From the NCBI GenBank assembly GCA_004557455.1, contig SFDX01000029.1, positions 1-45,079 on the forward strand: 45,079 nucleotides of DNA, read 5' to 3'. Positions within the stretch are counted from its first letter, which is position 1; every line of letters begins with the position of its first letter. Under the pieces are notes generated by a model. It did no database searches and was not told the DNA's origin. It saw only the letters and a program-made list of their open reading frames with translations. The DNA is from Akkermansia muciniphila (lineage in GTDB: Bacteria; Verrucomicrobiota; Verrucomicrobiia; Verrucomicrobiales; Akkermansiaceae). The position numbers were made by a program, and so were the translations under genes. Shown here one piece after another: positions 8,406 through 17,535 of this stretch.

Positions 8406-8899
8406 GTTATATCAACATTCTGGCCCAGGCTGCTCCTGCTGCCCCCGCCGCTCCTGCCGTCAATGCTGCCCCCGCCGCTCCTGCCGTCAATGCTGCTCCC
8501 GCAGCCCCCGCTGTCAACGCAGCCCCTGCCGCCCCTGCTGCACCGGCTGCCCCCGCCACGGGCACCACGCAGCAGCCCGCCAAAGCTCCGGCTCAACCCG
8601 CCGACCAGCAAGGGGGCGGTTGGTTCTCCTTCCTGCCGATCATCCTCATCATTGTTATCTTCTACTTCCTGCTCATTCGCCCGCAGCAGCGCCAGCAGAA
8701 GGAGGCCAAGAAGCGTGAGGCCAGCCTGACGCCCGGTCAGAAGGTGGTGACCATCGGCGGCATCCACGGCATCGTCCGCGAGGTGCTGGCGAACGACGTG
8801 CGTGTGGAGCTCGCTCCGAATGTGGTCGTTAAGTTCGCTAAGGCCGCCATTGCCCAGATCCTCACCAAGAATGAGGAGGGCGACAAAGAGTCCAAGTAA
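8402..8899 (+). CDS. yajC: Preprotein translocase accessory subunit YajC
   Basis: YajC is the small inner-membrane partner of SecDF at the Sec translocon. The 165-residue protein has one membrane segment (FLPIILIIVIFYFLLI, about 79-94) followed by the family signature RPQQRQQKEAKKR and the soluble part TPGQKVVTIGGIHGIV. It is about 50 residues longer than usual because the N-terminus carries an Ala/Pro/Val/Asn repeat region that would project into the periplasm. Tgt and YajC genes are classic neighbours, but the secD/secF genes that usually follow are replaced here by aroE. The start overlaps the tgt stop by 4 bases and the stop touches the aroE start, pointing to coupled translation. Confidence 0.95.
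   Translation: MSYINILAQAAPAAPAAPAVNAAPAAPAVNAAPAAPAVNAAPAAPAAPAAPATGTTQQPAKAPAQPADQQGGGWFSFLPIILIIVIFYFLLIRPQQRQQKEAKKREASLTPGQKVVTIGGIHGIVREVLANDVRVELAPNVVVKFAKAAIAQILTKNEEGDKESK
8438..8518 (+). repeat. 27-base tandem repeat in yajC
   Basis: Three direct 27-base units (8438-8464, 8465-8491, 8492-8518) each encode NAAPAAPAV in rotated phase. The first two are identical in DNA; the third differs at several wobble positions. Unit number could vary between strains by slippage without breaking the frame. Confidence 0.85.
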
Positions 8900-9811
8900 T
8901 TGACAAACGCCGCCGTGCAGCAGGTCTATACACTCCCCGACCTGACCCCGCAGGTTCTTGCCTGCGGGGGGCGGCCCATCAAGCTCGGGGTGATCGGGAA
9001 CCCGATTGCCCATTCCAAATCCCCGCAAATGCAACAGGCCGGCTTGGATGCGGCGGGGATTCCCATGACCTACGTGCGCCTGTTGGCCGGAACGGCTGCG
9101 GGCGAGTTCGAGGCAATGATGCAAGCCCTCGGGGAGCGGGGCTTCATCGGGCTGAATGTCACCATTCCTTTCAAGAAACAGGCGTATTTGCTGGCCCAAG
9201 AGAAGGATGAACTGACCTCCCTCTGCGGGGCCGGGAACACCCTGGTGCACCTGCCCGCCGGCGGATGGCGGCTGCACAACACGGATGGCCCGGGATTCGC
9301 CCAAGCGGTACGGGAACTGACAGGACATCCCCTCGGGGAGCTGCGGGTTCTGCTGCTCGGGGCCTGTGGCGGCGCGGGATGCGCCTTGGCCGCTCAATGT
9401 GCCTTGGCCGACTGCCCGAGGCTTTTCTTGGCAAACCGCCCGAAGCCTCAATTGACAGAGCTGGCAGAGCACCTGCGGGCGCAGACGGGAGGCCGGGTCG
9501 AGCCGATTGCCTTGGGAAGCGACGCCATGGCAGCCGCCGTTCGTGAGGCGGATCTCATCGTCAACGCCACGAGTCTCGGCCTGCACCGGGGAGACCCCCT
9601 GCCCCTTTCTCCGGACCTGCTGAGACCCGGGCAATGGGTATACGATATCGTTACGCACCCCACCCCATTCTGTGCAGCAGCTGCGGAACACGGCTGCCGC
9701 GCGGACTACGGCTTGAGCATGCTGCTGTGGCAGGGAGCCTTCGCCTTCCGCCACTGGTTCGGCACACTGCCGAATATCGCATCGATGCGGCGGGCCTTGG
9801 AGCAGGCCTGA
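8900..9811 (+). CDS. aroE: Shikimate dehydrogenase
   Basis: AroE reduces 3-dehydroshikimate to shikimate with NADPH in aromatic amino acid synthesis. Motifs in the 303-residue protein: NPIAHSKSP (substrate), NVTIPFKK (catalytic Lys), NTDGPGF, nucleotide-binding GACGGAGCA (usual form GAGGAARA), NATSLGL, and the C-terminal GLSMLLWQGAFAF. The start is taken as the TTG at 8900, directly after the yajC stop; no ATG lies upstream of the conserved N-terminus and the gene is evidently translated by coupling. It is the last gene of the operon and converges on the ankyrin gene 12 bases away. Confidence 0.93.
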   Translation: MTNAAVQQVYTLPDLTPQVLACGGRPIKLGVIGNPIAHSKSPQMQQAGLDAAGIPMTYVRLLAGTAAGEFEAMMQALGERGFIGLNVTIPFKKQAYLLAQEKDELTSLCGAGNTLVHLPAGGWRLHNTDGPGFAQAVRELTGHPLGELRVLLLGACGGAGCALAAQCALADCPRLFLANRPKPQLTELAEHLRAQTGGRVEPIALGSDAMAAAVREADLIVNATSLGLHRGDPLPLSPDLLRPGQWVYDIVTHPTPFCAAAAEHGCRADYGLSMLLWQGAFAFRHWFGTLPNIASMRRALEQA

Positions 9812-9823
9812 GTCCCCGATATT

Positions 9824-12001
9824 TTAACGACGACGGCCTCGGCCTTTAGGTGACGCCGGAGGATTCCACACAGCGCGCAGTGCGGTGCTGTCTCGCATCT
9901 CAACCACCGCTCGGGCAGAATATCCACCATCCTCGGCGCGAGCATCCCGCTTAGCCCCCCGTTCCAAAAGGAGCCGAACCGTCTCAAGGCGGTCATACCA
10001 ACAAGCAACCGTGAGCGGAGACATCAGCGAACCATCACGTCCGCAGGCCTCAATGTCAGCCCCGGCATCGAGCAGCTTCCGCACCATATCAACCTTACCC
10101 ATGCGACACGCCAGCCAAAGAGCCGTGGCAGGCTGATGCTCGGAGACACGCGCCTCCTTATCAGCACCCTGCTCCAACAGAAAGTCGACAATCTCTGCCC
10201 TACCGGTGAGCGCAGCGACCATGAGGGGCGTATATCCGTATGAATCCCTCACCTCTGCGGACACCCCCTCCTTCAAACAGCGGCGCACGGCAGGCAGGTT
10301 ACCGACCTCAATCGCGCGGAAAAATCTCATGTGGGCAATATAATCCTGCCCCGTTATCTTACTCAGACTACGAACGATGCGACCGCTGCGACACCCCATC
10401 ACAGCCCGGCGGCACGACTCTGTAATCTGCGCTCCCTGCTCAAGCAGCAAGCGGACAGAAGCGGCATGACCACCCCGCACGGCAGCGGACAAGGGACACA
10501 GCACCCCCCCGCGCGTTCGATGTTCGCAGGGCGTGGCCCCATGCTTCAGCAGAAGCTCGATCACCTCCGTGTCCCCCCGCATACAGGCAGCCGTCAGGGG
10601 ATCCAGAACATACGATGCACGATTCGGATCAGCACCCTTATCCAACAAATAACGGACAACATCGACATAACCGCCGAGGCATGCAACCAGAAGCGGCGTC
10701 TCACGTGTGTAGGGGTAGACATCCGGGTCCATGCCGTGTTCCACCAAATAACGCACCACGGGCAAACGCCCGTAGCGACAGGCCTCCACCAAGGGCATAA
10801 AGCTGCTTCCCTCGGCCCCCCAAATCGCATCCCAAGCCGGGCCCATGTGGGGGAACCCCTGCTCCACCAAGGGAAGAATTCCACCGGCACAGGCAGACAG
10901 GAAGACGCGGCAGTAATAAGGATCCGACACGTTGCATTTCTGCACCGGGAGCAATTTCTCCACCACCCGAGGGCAAGCACCCAAGCAGGCACACTCCATC
11001 ACGGATATGCGGCGGCTCTGCCCCGGCAGCGTGGATGCCGTAGGAGAAGCACCGCGCTCCAGCAGCCGCAGCGCAAGGTCCTCCATACCGTTCAGGCAGG
11101 CAAACATCAGCGCCGTGCGCCCCGTGGACGCCTCCCTAGCCCGAGGGTCAGCCCCCTTTCGGAGCAGCAAATCAGCGATCTGTTCGTAGGCAGCAGCACG
11201 CGGATGCGCTGCAGGCTTCAACTTCCCGTGACTGCATCCGCAAGCAGTCGCCGTCACCAGCAAAGGGACACCGCCCGGAGACGCATTGGCCGATGCCCCG
11301 AGGGACAGGAGCTCGCGGACGGCCTCTGCATTTCCCTGAACACAGGCGCGGGCCATGGCCGGAGCAAGAGAATTTTTGCCGGCAGACGGCACGAGGCGTT
11401 TGAGCAAGGAGGCATGATTACCGACAGCGGCACACACCAAGGCGGTCTCCCCCTTCCCGGTCCGGACTCGCGTGTTGGCTCCCTTCTCCAGCAAAAAAAG
11501 GCACAGCGGCCCGGCCTCGGGATCCGTCAGGGCGCGGTGTAAGGCCGGGCTCTGCAGCTCCCTGTCGGATTTATCAAAGTCATTCACCCCGGCTCCTGCC
11601 TGCACCAAGGCGCGTATACAACGCTCCGATTTTTCGGCGCTGATACTACCGGGGGATAATTGGCGCAACAGTAAAAGCCGCTCGATGTAGGGATAATCCT
11701 TAGCGCTCTCCGTACCCTGTACCCAACGCTCAAAGTGCCTGCGAGTCTCATTGATGCAGCGGATTAAGGCGTCTGCATGCTGCGTACTGAGGCGGGCATC
11801 CTCCCTGCGGAACAGGGACAACTCGGTCCGGGGGCTCAGGAGGTCATCACTCAATTCATGATAAATATCGACCGGGGACGGTACGGCCTGCTCCACCTGC
11901 TCCGGAGCAGCCGTAACAAGCGGGACAGCTCCGCCCAACACCGGAAGAAGCGGCAGAATGTATCGAATATGCTTGAACAAACTCACCCCGAATTGACTCA
12001 T
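9824..12001 (-). CDS. Exported ankyrin-repeat protein
   Basis: 725 residues. The first ~32 form a signal peptide (hydrophobic YILPLLPVLGGAVPLVTAA, cut probably after TAA), so the protein should leave the cytoplasm. From about residue 150 to the end it is built of roughly fourteen ankyrin repeats, with units such as TPLMVAALTGRAEIVDFLLE and PLLVACLGGYVDVVRYLLD and the LLLEKGA-type turn. No enzyme domain is visible. Ankyrin repeats bind other proteins; the target here is unknown. The gene is monocistronic, with a consensus -35 promoter 11 bases upstream, and converges on aroE. A large periplasmic or surface ankyrin protein is unusual for a housekeeping region, but base composition matches the neighbours. 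Confidence 0.85.
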   Translation of the reverse strand: MSQFGVSLFKHIRYILPLLPVLGGAVPLVTAAPEQVEQAVPSPVDIYHELSDDLLSPRTELSLFRREDARLSTQHADALIRCINETRRHFERWVQGTESAKDYPYIERLLLLRQLSPGSISAEKSERCIRALVQAGAGVNDFDKSDRELQSPALHRALTDPEAGPLCLFLLEKGANTRVRTGKGETALVCAAVGNHASLLKRLVPSAGKNSLAPAMARACVQGNAEAVRELLSLGASANASPGGVPLLVTATACGCSHGKLKPAAHPRAAAYEQIADLLLRKGADPRAREASTGRTALMFACLNGMEDLALRLLERGASPTASTLPGQSRRISVMECACLGACPRVVEKLLPVQKCNVSDPYYCRVFLSACAGGILPLVEQGFPHMGPAWDAIWGAEGSSFMPLVEACRYGRLPVVRYLVEHGMDPDVYPYTRETPLLVACLGGYVDVVRYLLDKGADPNRASYVLDPLTAACMRGDTEVIELLLKHGATPCEHRTRGGVLCPLSAAVRGGHAASVRLLLEQGAQITESCRRAVMGCRSGRIVRSLSKITGQDYIAHMRFFRAIEVGNLPAVRRCLKEGVSAEVRDSYGYTPLMVAALTGRAEIVDFLLEQGADKEARVSEHQPATALWLACRMGKVDMVRKLLDAGADIEACGRDGSLMSPLTVACWYDRLETVRLLLERGAKRDARAEDGGYSARAVVEMRDSTALRAVWNPPASPKGRGRRR

Positions 12002-12012
12002 GACGGGGAAGC

Positions 12013-12041
12013 ACCTTACTCGATGGCCTCTGTTATGTCAA
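12013..12041 (-). promoter_or_regulatory. Promoter of the ankyrin-repeat gene
   Basis: Minus strand: -35 TTGACA (12041-12036), 17-base spacer, -10 TAAGGT (12018-12013), start codon 11 bases further. A short imperfect palindrome around GCTTC...GAAGC (about 12046-12064) lies just upstream of the -35 box and could be a regulator site. Confidence 0.65.
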
Positions 12042-12142
12042 GCGTGCTTCGTGTCATGAAGCATGCACCCCTCCTTTGCATCGCATTTCCGGTTGTTATG
12101 GTCTTCTTTTCTTAAAAATAGGGAAAAATTGTAAGAATTAGC

Positions 12143-12171
12143 TTGACAAAAGCATCGGAACAGTGCATAAC
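12143..12171 (+). promoter_or_regulatory. Promoter of the ldt-ldt-psd-eptA operon
   Basis: -35 TTGACA (12143-12148), 17-base spacer, -10 CATAAC (12166-12171). This gives a transcript with a leader of about 38 bases before the first start codon at 12216, unlike the leaderless genes elsewhere in the window. Confidence 0.65.
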
Positions 12172-12215
12172 GCGCCTGCCGTGCGTGGGATTGCACGGAC
12201 TAAACAACACGACAT

Positions 12216-12812
12216 ATGATGCGTTTCATTCATCTTGCAGCGTTGGTTACCATGGCAATGGGCTTTTGCTCCTGCCAGCGGGTCGATGATGTGGTAGGAA
12301 CCTACCGCTTCGGCGGGGCGTCTAACGCAATCTCGCCCACGGAATTCGTCAATCAAGGTCACTGGGACGCGGCCGGTGCGGCCACAGCCACGGGGGACCG
12401 CTGCATTGTTGTTGACACCGCGCTTCAGCAGGTCTCCTACTACATCGGCAACAGCAAGGTGGGCTTCTCCACCTGTTCTTCCGGCCGAGCGGGTCATGGC
12501 ACCCCGGGCGGAACCTTCAAGGTGTTGGCGAAGGACGCCACGCATAAGTCCTCCACCTACGGCAGCGTGGTAGATGCTGCCGGCAACACACTCATCTCTT
12601 CCTACACGGCGGGCCAGCCGATACCCGCCGGCGGTCGCTACAAAGGCGCGGACATGAACAACGCCCTCAAGCTCACCAATGACGGCATTTGGATGCACGA
12701 AGGCTTGGTAACCGCTGCCCCGGAGAGCCACGGCTGCATCCGCCTGCCCAAGCGCATGGCAAAGATTTTCTTCGACAACACACCCGTTGGAACCAAGGTT
12801 ATTATACGATAA
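12216..12812 (+). CDS. L,D-transpeptidase lipoprotein (YkuD family), copy 1
   Basis: YkuD enzymes make 3-3 peptidoglycan cross-links or attach proteins to peptidoglycan, in the periplasm. The 198-residue protein starts with a lipoprotein signal (lipobox GFCSC; the last Cys is the likely anchor) and ends with the catalytic block WMHEGLVTAAPESHGCIRLP, where the Cys of SHGCIR is the nucleophile. Upstream HGTPGGTFKVLAKD is the usual substrate-loop motif. Start could also be the second Met (12219). First gene of a four-gene envelope operon; copy 2 follows after 7 bases. It is more divergent from copies 2 and 3 than they are from each other. Confidence 0.88.
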   Translation: MMRFIHLAALVTMAMGFCSCQRVDDVVGTYRFGGASNAISPTEFVNQGHWDAAGAATATGDRCIVVDTALQQVSYYIGNSKVGFSTCSSGRAGHGTPGGTFKVLAKDATHKSSTYGSVVDAAGNTLISSYTAGQPIPAGGRYKGADMNNALKLTNDGIWMHEGLVTAAPESHGCIRLPKRMAKIFFDNTPVGTKVIIR

Positions 12813-12819
12813 GCTTACC

Positions 12820-13566
12820 ATGAAAACAACTCACCTCATGCTTGCTCTGCTTTGCGCAGCGGGCTCTCTCTTCACCTCCTGCAAGTCCACGAAGACCCCC
12901 GAGTCCGTGATCGAGCAGCAGAATTTCGAATCCGCATACGAGAAGTTCGTGCAGACGACGAAGGGCTACCCCGCCGTCATGTCGTGCTACATCGATGAGG
13001 AGCTACTGAAGCAGGCATCCCACACCTGCCCCATCTACATCTGCCTGTCGCAGCAGCGCGGGCGCTTGTATGTGAACAATCAGGTGGCAATGGATTGGCC
13101 GGTCTCCACCGGTACGTCCGGGCACCCCACCCCCACCGGCAAGTACAAGATTCTTTCGAAGGATGTTGACCATGTATCTGCCAGCTATGGTCGGCTTTAC
13201 AATGCGTCCGGTCGCTGCATCAACAGCAATGCCACACCGGCCACTCCCGTTCCGGAGGGCGGCAAGTTCGTCGGCTCTCCCATGCCCTACTACCTCCAGC
13301 TGACTTGGGATGGTGTCGGTATGCACACGGGCAAGGTGATTGCCGGCCGTCGGCTGTCGCACGGCTGCATCCGCACGCCTAACATCATTGCCAAACGCCT
13401 CTTCAACATTGCTCGCGTCGGCACCCGCACGACAATCTGTCAGGCCGTTGAATCTGCCTATCCGGTGTTCAAAACTCGCCCGCTTACCGATGAGGAGCAT
13501 GCCAAGATAGAGCAGGCCCGCAAGGAGGCGGAGGCCAAGGCCGCCGCAGAAAAGAAGAACGCCTAA
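12820..13566 (+). CDS. L,D-transpeptidase lipoprotein (YkuD family), copy 2
   Basis: 248 residues. Signal peptide with lipobox LFTSC (C20), then ICLSQQRGRLYV, the DWPVSTGTSGHPTPTG motif and the catalytic GMHTGKVIAGRRLSHGCIR, so a second peptidoglycan L,D-transpeptidase. The C-terminus ends in a charged KEAEAKAAAEKK helix. The ATG at 12820 is preferred to the upstream in-frame ATG at 12787 because it starts the signal peptide and does not overlap copy 1. It shares long blocks with the third copy at 36973-37656 (CLSQQR, DWPVSTG, HVSASYG, NATPA), so those two are closer paralogues. Confidence 0.88.
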   Translation: MKTTHLMLALLCAAGSLFTSCKSTKTPESVIEQQNFESAYEKFVQTTKGYPAVMSCYIDEELLKQASHTCPIYICLSQQRGRLYVNNQVAMDWPVSTGTSGHPTPTGKYKILSKDVDHVSASYGRLYNASGRCINSNATPATPVPEGGKFVGSPMPYYLQLTWDGVGMHTGKVIAGRRLSHGCIRTPNIIAKRLFNIARVGTRTTICQAVESAYPVFKTRPLTDEEHAKIEQARKEAEAKAAAEKKNA

Positions 13567-13577
13567 CGCCCGTTCGG

Positions 13578-14495
13578 ATGAGCACGCACCAAGCGCCCAT
13601 TACTTTTTATAACCGCTATACACGCGCACTCGAAACCGAGAAGGTTATGGGTGAGCGGGCCATGCAGTGGGTATACGGCACTTGGTCCGGCAACGTTGCC
13701 CTGCATCTTCTGCTCAAGCGTGCTTTTTTCTCCCGGCTCCTCGGGGCGATGAAAAACTCGCGCAGGAGTGCTCGTTCCATCCCGGCCTTTGTGGAGGAAT
13801 ACGGCATCCGGATGGAGGATTATGTCGTCCCGGAGGGTGGTTTTTCCTCCTTCAACGACTTCTTCTACCGCCGCCTCAAACCGGGTGCTCGACCCATCTG
13901 CGCCGGGGAGGACACCATCGCCGCACCGGCGGATGCCCGGCATTCCGCATGGCAGGATGTGTCACAAACAGAGGGCGTATTCATCAAAGGGCAGGCCTTT
14001 GACCTCCCTGCCCTCCTCGGCGATGCGGAGTTGGCGGAACGCTATGCGCACGGCACGCTCCTGCTCTCCCGCCTCTGCCCGGTAGACTACCACCGCTACC
14101 ACTTCCCCGTCGCCGGCACCCCGGAGCCAGCCATCCGCATTCCCGGCCCCCTCGCGAGCGTCTCTCCCTACTGCCTCCGCCACCGCCTCTCCTGGCTCTG
14201 GACCAACAAGCGCGAACTCACCATCCTCCGCACCCCTAACCTCGGTGATGTTCTCATCCTCGCCGTCGGTGCCGTCGGGGTCGGTGCCATTCACCAAACC
14301 TACACCCCCCACTCCCCTGTCGCCAAGGGCGATGAAATGGGCTACTTCGCCTTCGGAGGCTCTACCGTCATCACTCTCTTCGAGCCCAACCGCATCAGAC
14401 TCTCCCCCGACCTCGCCCAAAACTCCTCCCGCTGCACGGAAACCTTCATCCGCCAAGGCGACGAAGTAGGGAGGATTACGTACACTTTCTCATAA
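13578..14495 (+). CDS. psd: Phosphatidylserine decarboxylase
   Basis: Psd makes phosphatidylethanolamine from phosphatidylserine at the inner membrane, using a pyruvoyl group formed by self-cleavage. The 305-residue proenzyme has SFNDFFYRRLKPGARPI (about 92-108), APADAR, LSRLCPVDYHRYHFP with the conserved His residues, and the self-cleavage site FGGSTVITLFEP (family form LGST; cleavage before the Ser). Length suits the family. It follows copy 2 of the transpeptidase by 11 bases and precedes the phosphoethanolamine transferase by 9, so all four are probably co-transcribed. The product is the donor lipid for the next gene's enzyme. Confidence 0.93.
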   Translation: MSTHQAPITFYNRYTRALETEKVMGERAMQWVYGTWSGNVALHLLLKRAFFSRLLGAMKNSRRSARSIPAFVEEYGIRMEDYVVPEGGFSSFNDFFYRRLKPGARPICAGEDTIAAPADARHSAWQDVSQTEGVFIKGQAFDLPALLGDAELAERYAHGTLLLSRLCPVDYHRYHFPVAGTPEPAIRIPGPLASVSPYCLRHRLSWLWTNKRELTILRTPNLGDVLILAVGAVGVGAIHQTYTPHSPVAKGDEMGYFAFGGSTVITLFEPNRIRLSPDLAQNSSRCTETFIRQGDEVGRITYTFS

Positions 14496-14504
14496 ACTTA
14501 TTAA

Positions 14505-16130
14505 ATGAAACATATCCTTGCATTCTGTAAAAGGGAAGCATCTATTCTTCTCTTCCTCTTTCTTCTCTTATTATTCTGTTTTTTGTCTTACTATGACTAT
14601 CAGAAGGATTTTCTGGCAGGTAGGAATTGCACATGGTGGATGGCAAGCCTTTCTTTTGCCACGCGTATTCTTACGTTCTCTCTTCTACTTCTCAGCGCAG
14701 CAAAATCAAGAATTGTTGCCTATGGGATCATGCTTCCTCTCTTGCTCTTATACAGCATAATTGCTGTCGTTAGTTGTATTTTTTCACATTATTCGACAGA
14801 CAGTTTTGTTTTTATGATTCTACAAACGAACTGGAACGAGTTCGTTACAGTAACCCCGGCTTATCTTTTCGTCGCAGTTCCTTGTCTGACTCTGTTCTAC
14901 ATTTTCACTATAAATCTATACAGAGCAAAAACTGTCTTCACACAAATACCTGCAAAATGGGTTATTCCTTTCTTCTTTTTATTCTCTCTCGGCATCTCAT
15001 ATGGTTTGTTCCGTGCAACCTTGGCTTATCCACACACCTTGTCGCACTTGGTTTATGACGATTCACCTGAGCCCAATAGTAATTATCGTCAGCATTTGGC
15101 TAATCACCTGTTTTCCGAATATAAACATCAAACCTTTCTCATGGGGGCCTACTCTCCCTTTCACAGATTCACTTCATTGATTTATTCCCATTCTCTATAC
15201 TATTGGCGCCACCCAGAGCAATTATTGAGCTCAGCATCGCTGGATTCGACAAAATCCAGCGAATTCCGAAATGAGATTATTATTTTGTATGTAGGTGAGT
15301 CCTACAGAGCAGATCATGCTTCGTGGAATGGGTATTATCGACAAACTCTTCCAAAACTTAGTAAAATAAAAGCGGAGGGGAAGCATCTTTTACTGAATTT
15401 TCCTCTTTTTTCCTCATTTGCGACATCTACTTATCAGTCTCTGTACGGCATTCTAACGGACGCGCATGAATCGAAACGCAAGGCATCCTATGACTCATTC
15501 TTAGGCATTCTCAAGAAACAAGGAATTTGCTCCGCGGTTGTCTCGCGTGGGGACAATTGGCCAAACTCATATCAGTTTAAGCCTGTTCTCAATTCATCAG
15601 ACCACATTTTTGTTCTTCGGGGAGACGTATCAAATGATGATTTTGTCAAGAAATTGGAGGCTATAATTGACAAAAACTCAACCTCCCCCACATTTATCTT
15701 CATTAAAGATGAGCTTGGACACTACCCCTATGGTCATGAGCCTCAGTTTTCAGTTTTCTCGGGGTCTTCTCGCAGAGAAATCGATAACTATGATAACACC
15801 CTCTTACAAGTGGATGACATCCTTTCAAAAACCATTGAATTGCTTGAGGATAAGAAAGCTGTTATGATATACGTTTCCGACCACGGAGAGTTTCTGGGAG
15901 AAAACGGGAAATGGCTTCACTTGGGAGAACTCTCCGACAAGAGTTTACGCCACATCTTTGCATTTGCTTGGATCTCCGACAAATATAGGAACGCTCATAA
16001 AGACATTACAAACTCTTTTCTCAATAAAATGGAAACGCCTTTATCTCATGATCATCTCTACCACACAATACCGAGTATGTTCGGCATCAATTTTTCCACT
16101 CAAGACGCACAACTAAACATCTCTAAATAG
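14505..16130 (+). CDS. Phosphoethanolamine transferase, EptA/sulfatase superfamily
   Basis: 541 residues. About five membrane segments fill the first ~170 residues; the rest is a periplasmic alkaline-phosphatase-like domain. Motifs: YVGESYRADHASWNGY, with metal ligand E265 and nucleophile position S266 (most EptA proteins have Thr); YDNTLLQVDDIL; and VSDHGEFLGE with D459 and H460. Such enzymes move phosphoethanolamine from PE to lipid A or another surface glycan. Being 9 bases behind psd, which makes PE, supports this. The gene is visibly AT-rich, with A/T-ending codons, against GC-rich neighbours, so it was probably acquired by transfer. The acceptor cannot be told from sequence. A decayed IS4 element begins 46 bases after the stop. 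Confidence 0.85.
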   Translation: MKHILAFCKREASILLFLFLLLLFCFLSYYDYQKDFLAGRNCTWWMASLSFATRILTFSLLLLSAAKSRIVAYGIMLPLLLLYSIIAVVSCIFSHYSTDSFVFMILQTNWNEFVTVTPAYLFVAVPCLTLFYIFTINLYRAKTVFTQIPAKWVIPFFFLFSLGISYGLFRATLAYPHTLSHLVYDDSPEPNSNYRQHLANHLFSEYKHQTFLMGAYSPFHRFTSLIYSHSLYYWRHPEQLLSSASLDSTKSSEFRNEIIILYVGESYRADHASWNGYYRQTLPKLSKIKAEGKHLLLNFPLFSSFATSTYQSLYGILTDAHESKRKASYDSFLGILKKQGICSAVVSRGDNWPNSYQFKPVLNSSDHIFVLRGDVSNDDFVKKLEAIIDKNSTSPTFIFIKDELGHYPYGHEPQFSVFSGSSRREIDNYDNTLLQVDDILSKTIELLEDKKAVMIYVSDHGEFLGENGKWLHLGELSDKSLRHIFAFAWISDKYRNAHKDITNSFLNKMETPLSHDHLYHTIPSMFGINFSTQDAQLNISK

Positions 16131-16176
16131 GCTGAAACTGATCATCAGAGCAAGCTTACGTATTTACTCAAAATAG

Positions 16177-16198
16177 ATCATTGCCGTCCCATAAGGGG
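16177..16198 (+). repeat. Left terminal inverted repeat of IS4-family element
   Basis: 22 bases, ATCATTGCCGTCCC followed by ATAAGGGG. Pairs with 17536-17556. Confidence 0.8.
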
Positions 16199-16289
16199 CA
16201 AACGGGTGGCGTAGCCGGGATGCAGGAAAAATTTGGCGGATGACAGAAATGGTGCTTTGAGATTGGCCGACTACAACTCATAATCGGTG

Positions 16290-17499
16290 TGTGAACAAAA
16301 ACACCCAAAAGAGGGCATCAAAATTGCCCCCAGAGCTTTCAGCATATGGAGCCACATTGTGAGCATGCTATACTGCCACATGTCTCATTGCATCAGACTC
16401 AATGATATATGCGACGGTTTGTAGAACTTTCTCGGAAATCTGAACGCCATCAGGAATGCCACGGCCCCTCACAGGAACACATTATCGCATGCCAATCGCA
16501 CAAGGGATGCAGCCGTCATCAAAAAACTCTTCTGGCACGTCTTGGAGCATTATCAGGTACCTATCCGGCCCTCTTCAAGAAAGGCGGAAGAAGTTATTTC
16601 AGATTACCCCATCGCTTCAAGAGGGCGATCCTAGCCATCGATTCAACCACCATCGAGCTGATTGCGAAATACATGGATTGGGCAAAACATAGGAAACACA
16701 AGGCCGCAGCAAAGGTTCACGTAGCATTGGATCTGATTTCGTTCATCCCGATACGTATTATCAGCGATTCGGCAAATCATCACGATGGCAGCTACATGAG
16801 CGAATTTTGTGTCAACATGAAGTCTGGAGACATCGCTGTGATGGATAGGGCTTACGTCTATTAAGCTCAACTTAATACACTAACAGAAAAGGGCGTCTTT
16901 TTGGTCACAAGGAGCAAATCTAATACGAAGCTTACAGTTATCGAAGAGCGCAACAAAGATAAGCGGAATGAGCAGGCCGAGTCAAAACATTATCCTATCA
17001 TTCTGAGAGATGAGGTGGTTGAGTTGGACGCCAAGAAGAGCCATGCCGTTATCCGAAGCACTTCAGACGAGTTGAGGCTAAGGTTCTGGACAGCAAAGGG
17101 GCGGAGATAACAGTGAGCTTCCTGAGTAATAATCTGAAGTGGGCAGCATCGAGCATCTGTGATTTGTATCGTTGCCGATGGGGGATAGAGACTTTCTTCA
17201 AAGAAATCAAGCAGACGCTTCAGATCCGTACCTTTGTCGGCTTCAGTCGCAACGCTATCGAGTGGCAGATATGGAGCGCGTTGCTGACCTACCTACTCAT
17301 GCGCATCATGGCCTTCCAGAGCTTTTGGACGCGCGACTTCAAGCATTTCTTTACCCTGATGAAGGGGGCCCTCTGGGCCAAACGTTCGGTGCAGCTTATA
17401 GTGAGCAGATATGGGACAGCAGGGGGTCCACCGATGCTATTTCTCACTATTTATCAATTTCCTATTCCTAAACCTTTTTCAAAACCTACAGACCATTAG
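16290..17499 (+). pseudogene. IS4-family transposase, broken by two stops and two frameshifts
   Basis: Reading across frames gives an IS4 DDE transposase: WSHIVSMLYCHMSH and NATAPHRNTLSHANRTRD at the N-terminus, AIDSTTIEL (first Asp), GDIAVMDRAYV (second Asp), then RYPKHFRRVEAKVLDSKG and the Y-R-E-K block YRCRWGIETFFKEIK. Lesions: stop TAG at 16422-16424, a frameshift near 16556, stop TAA at 16862-16864, and a frameshift near 17045. Three open pieces remain (16409-16864, 16901-17110, 17113-17499), none able to make a complete enzyme. The start is degenerate, so 16290 is approximate. Confidence 0.88.
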
Positions 17500-17535
17500 T
17501 CCAGTAATTACGTGGCTCAGAGGTGTAATTTCTCA

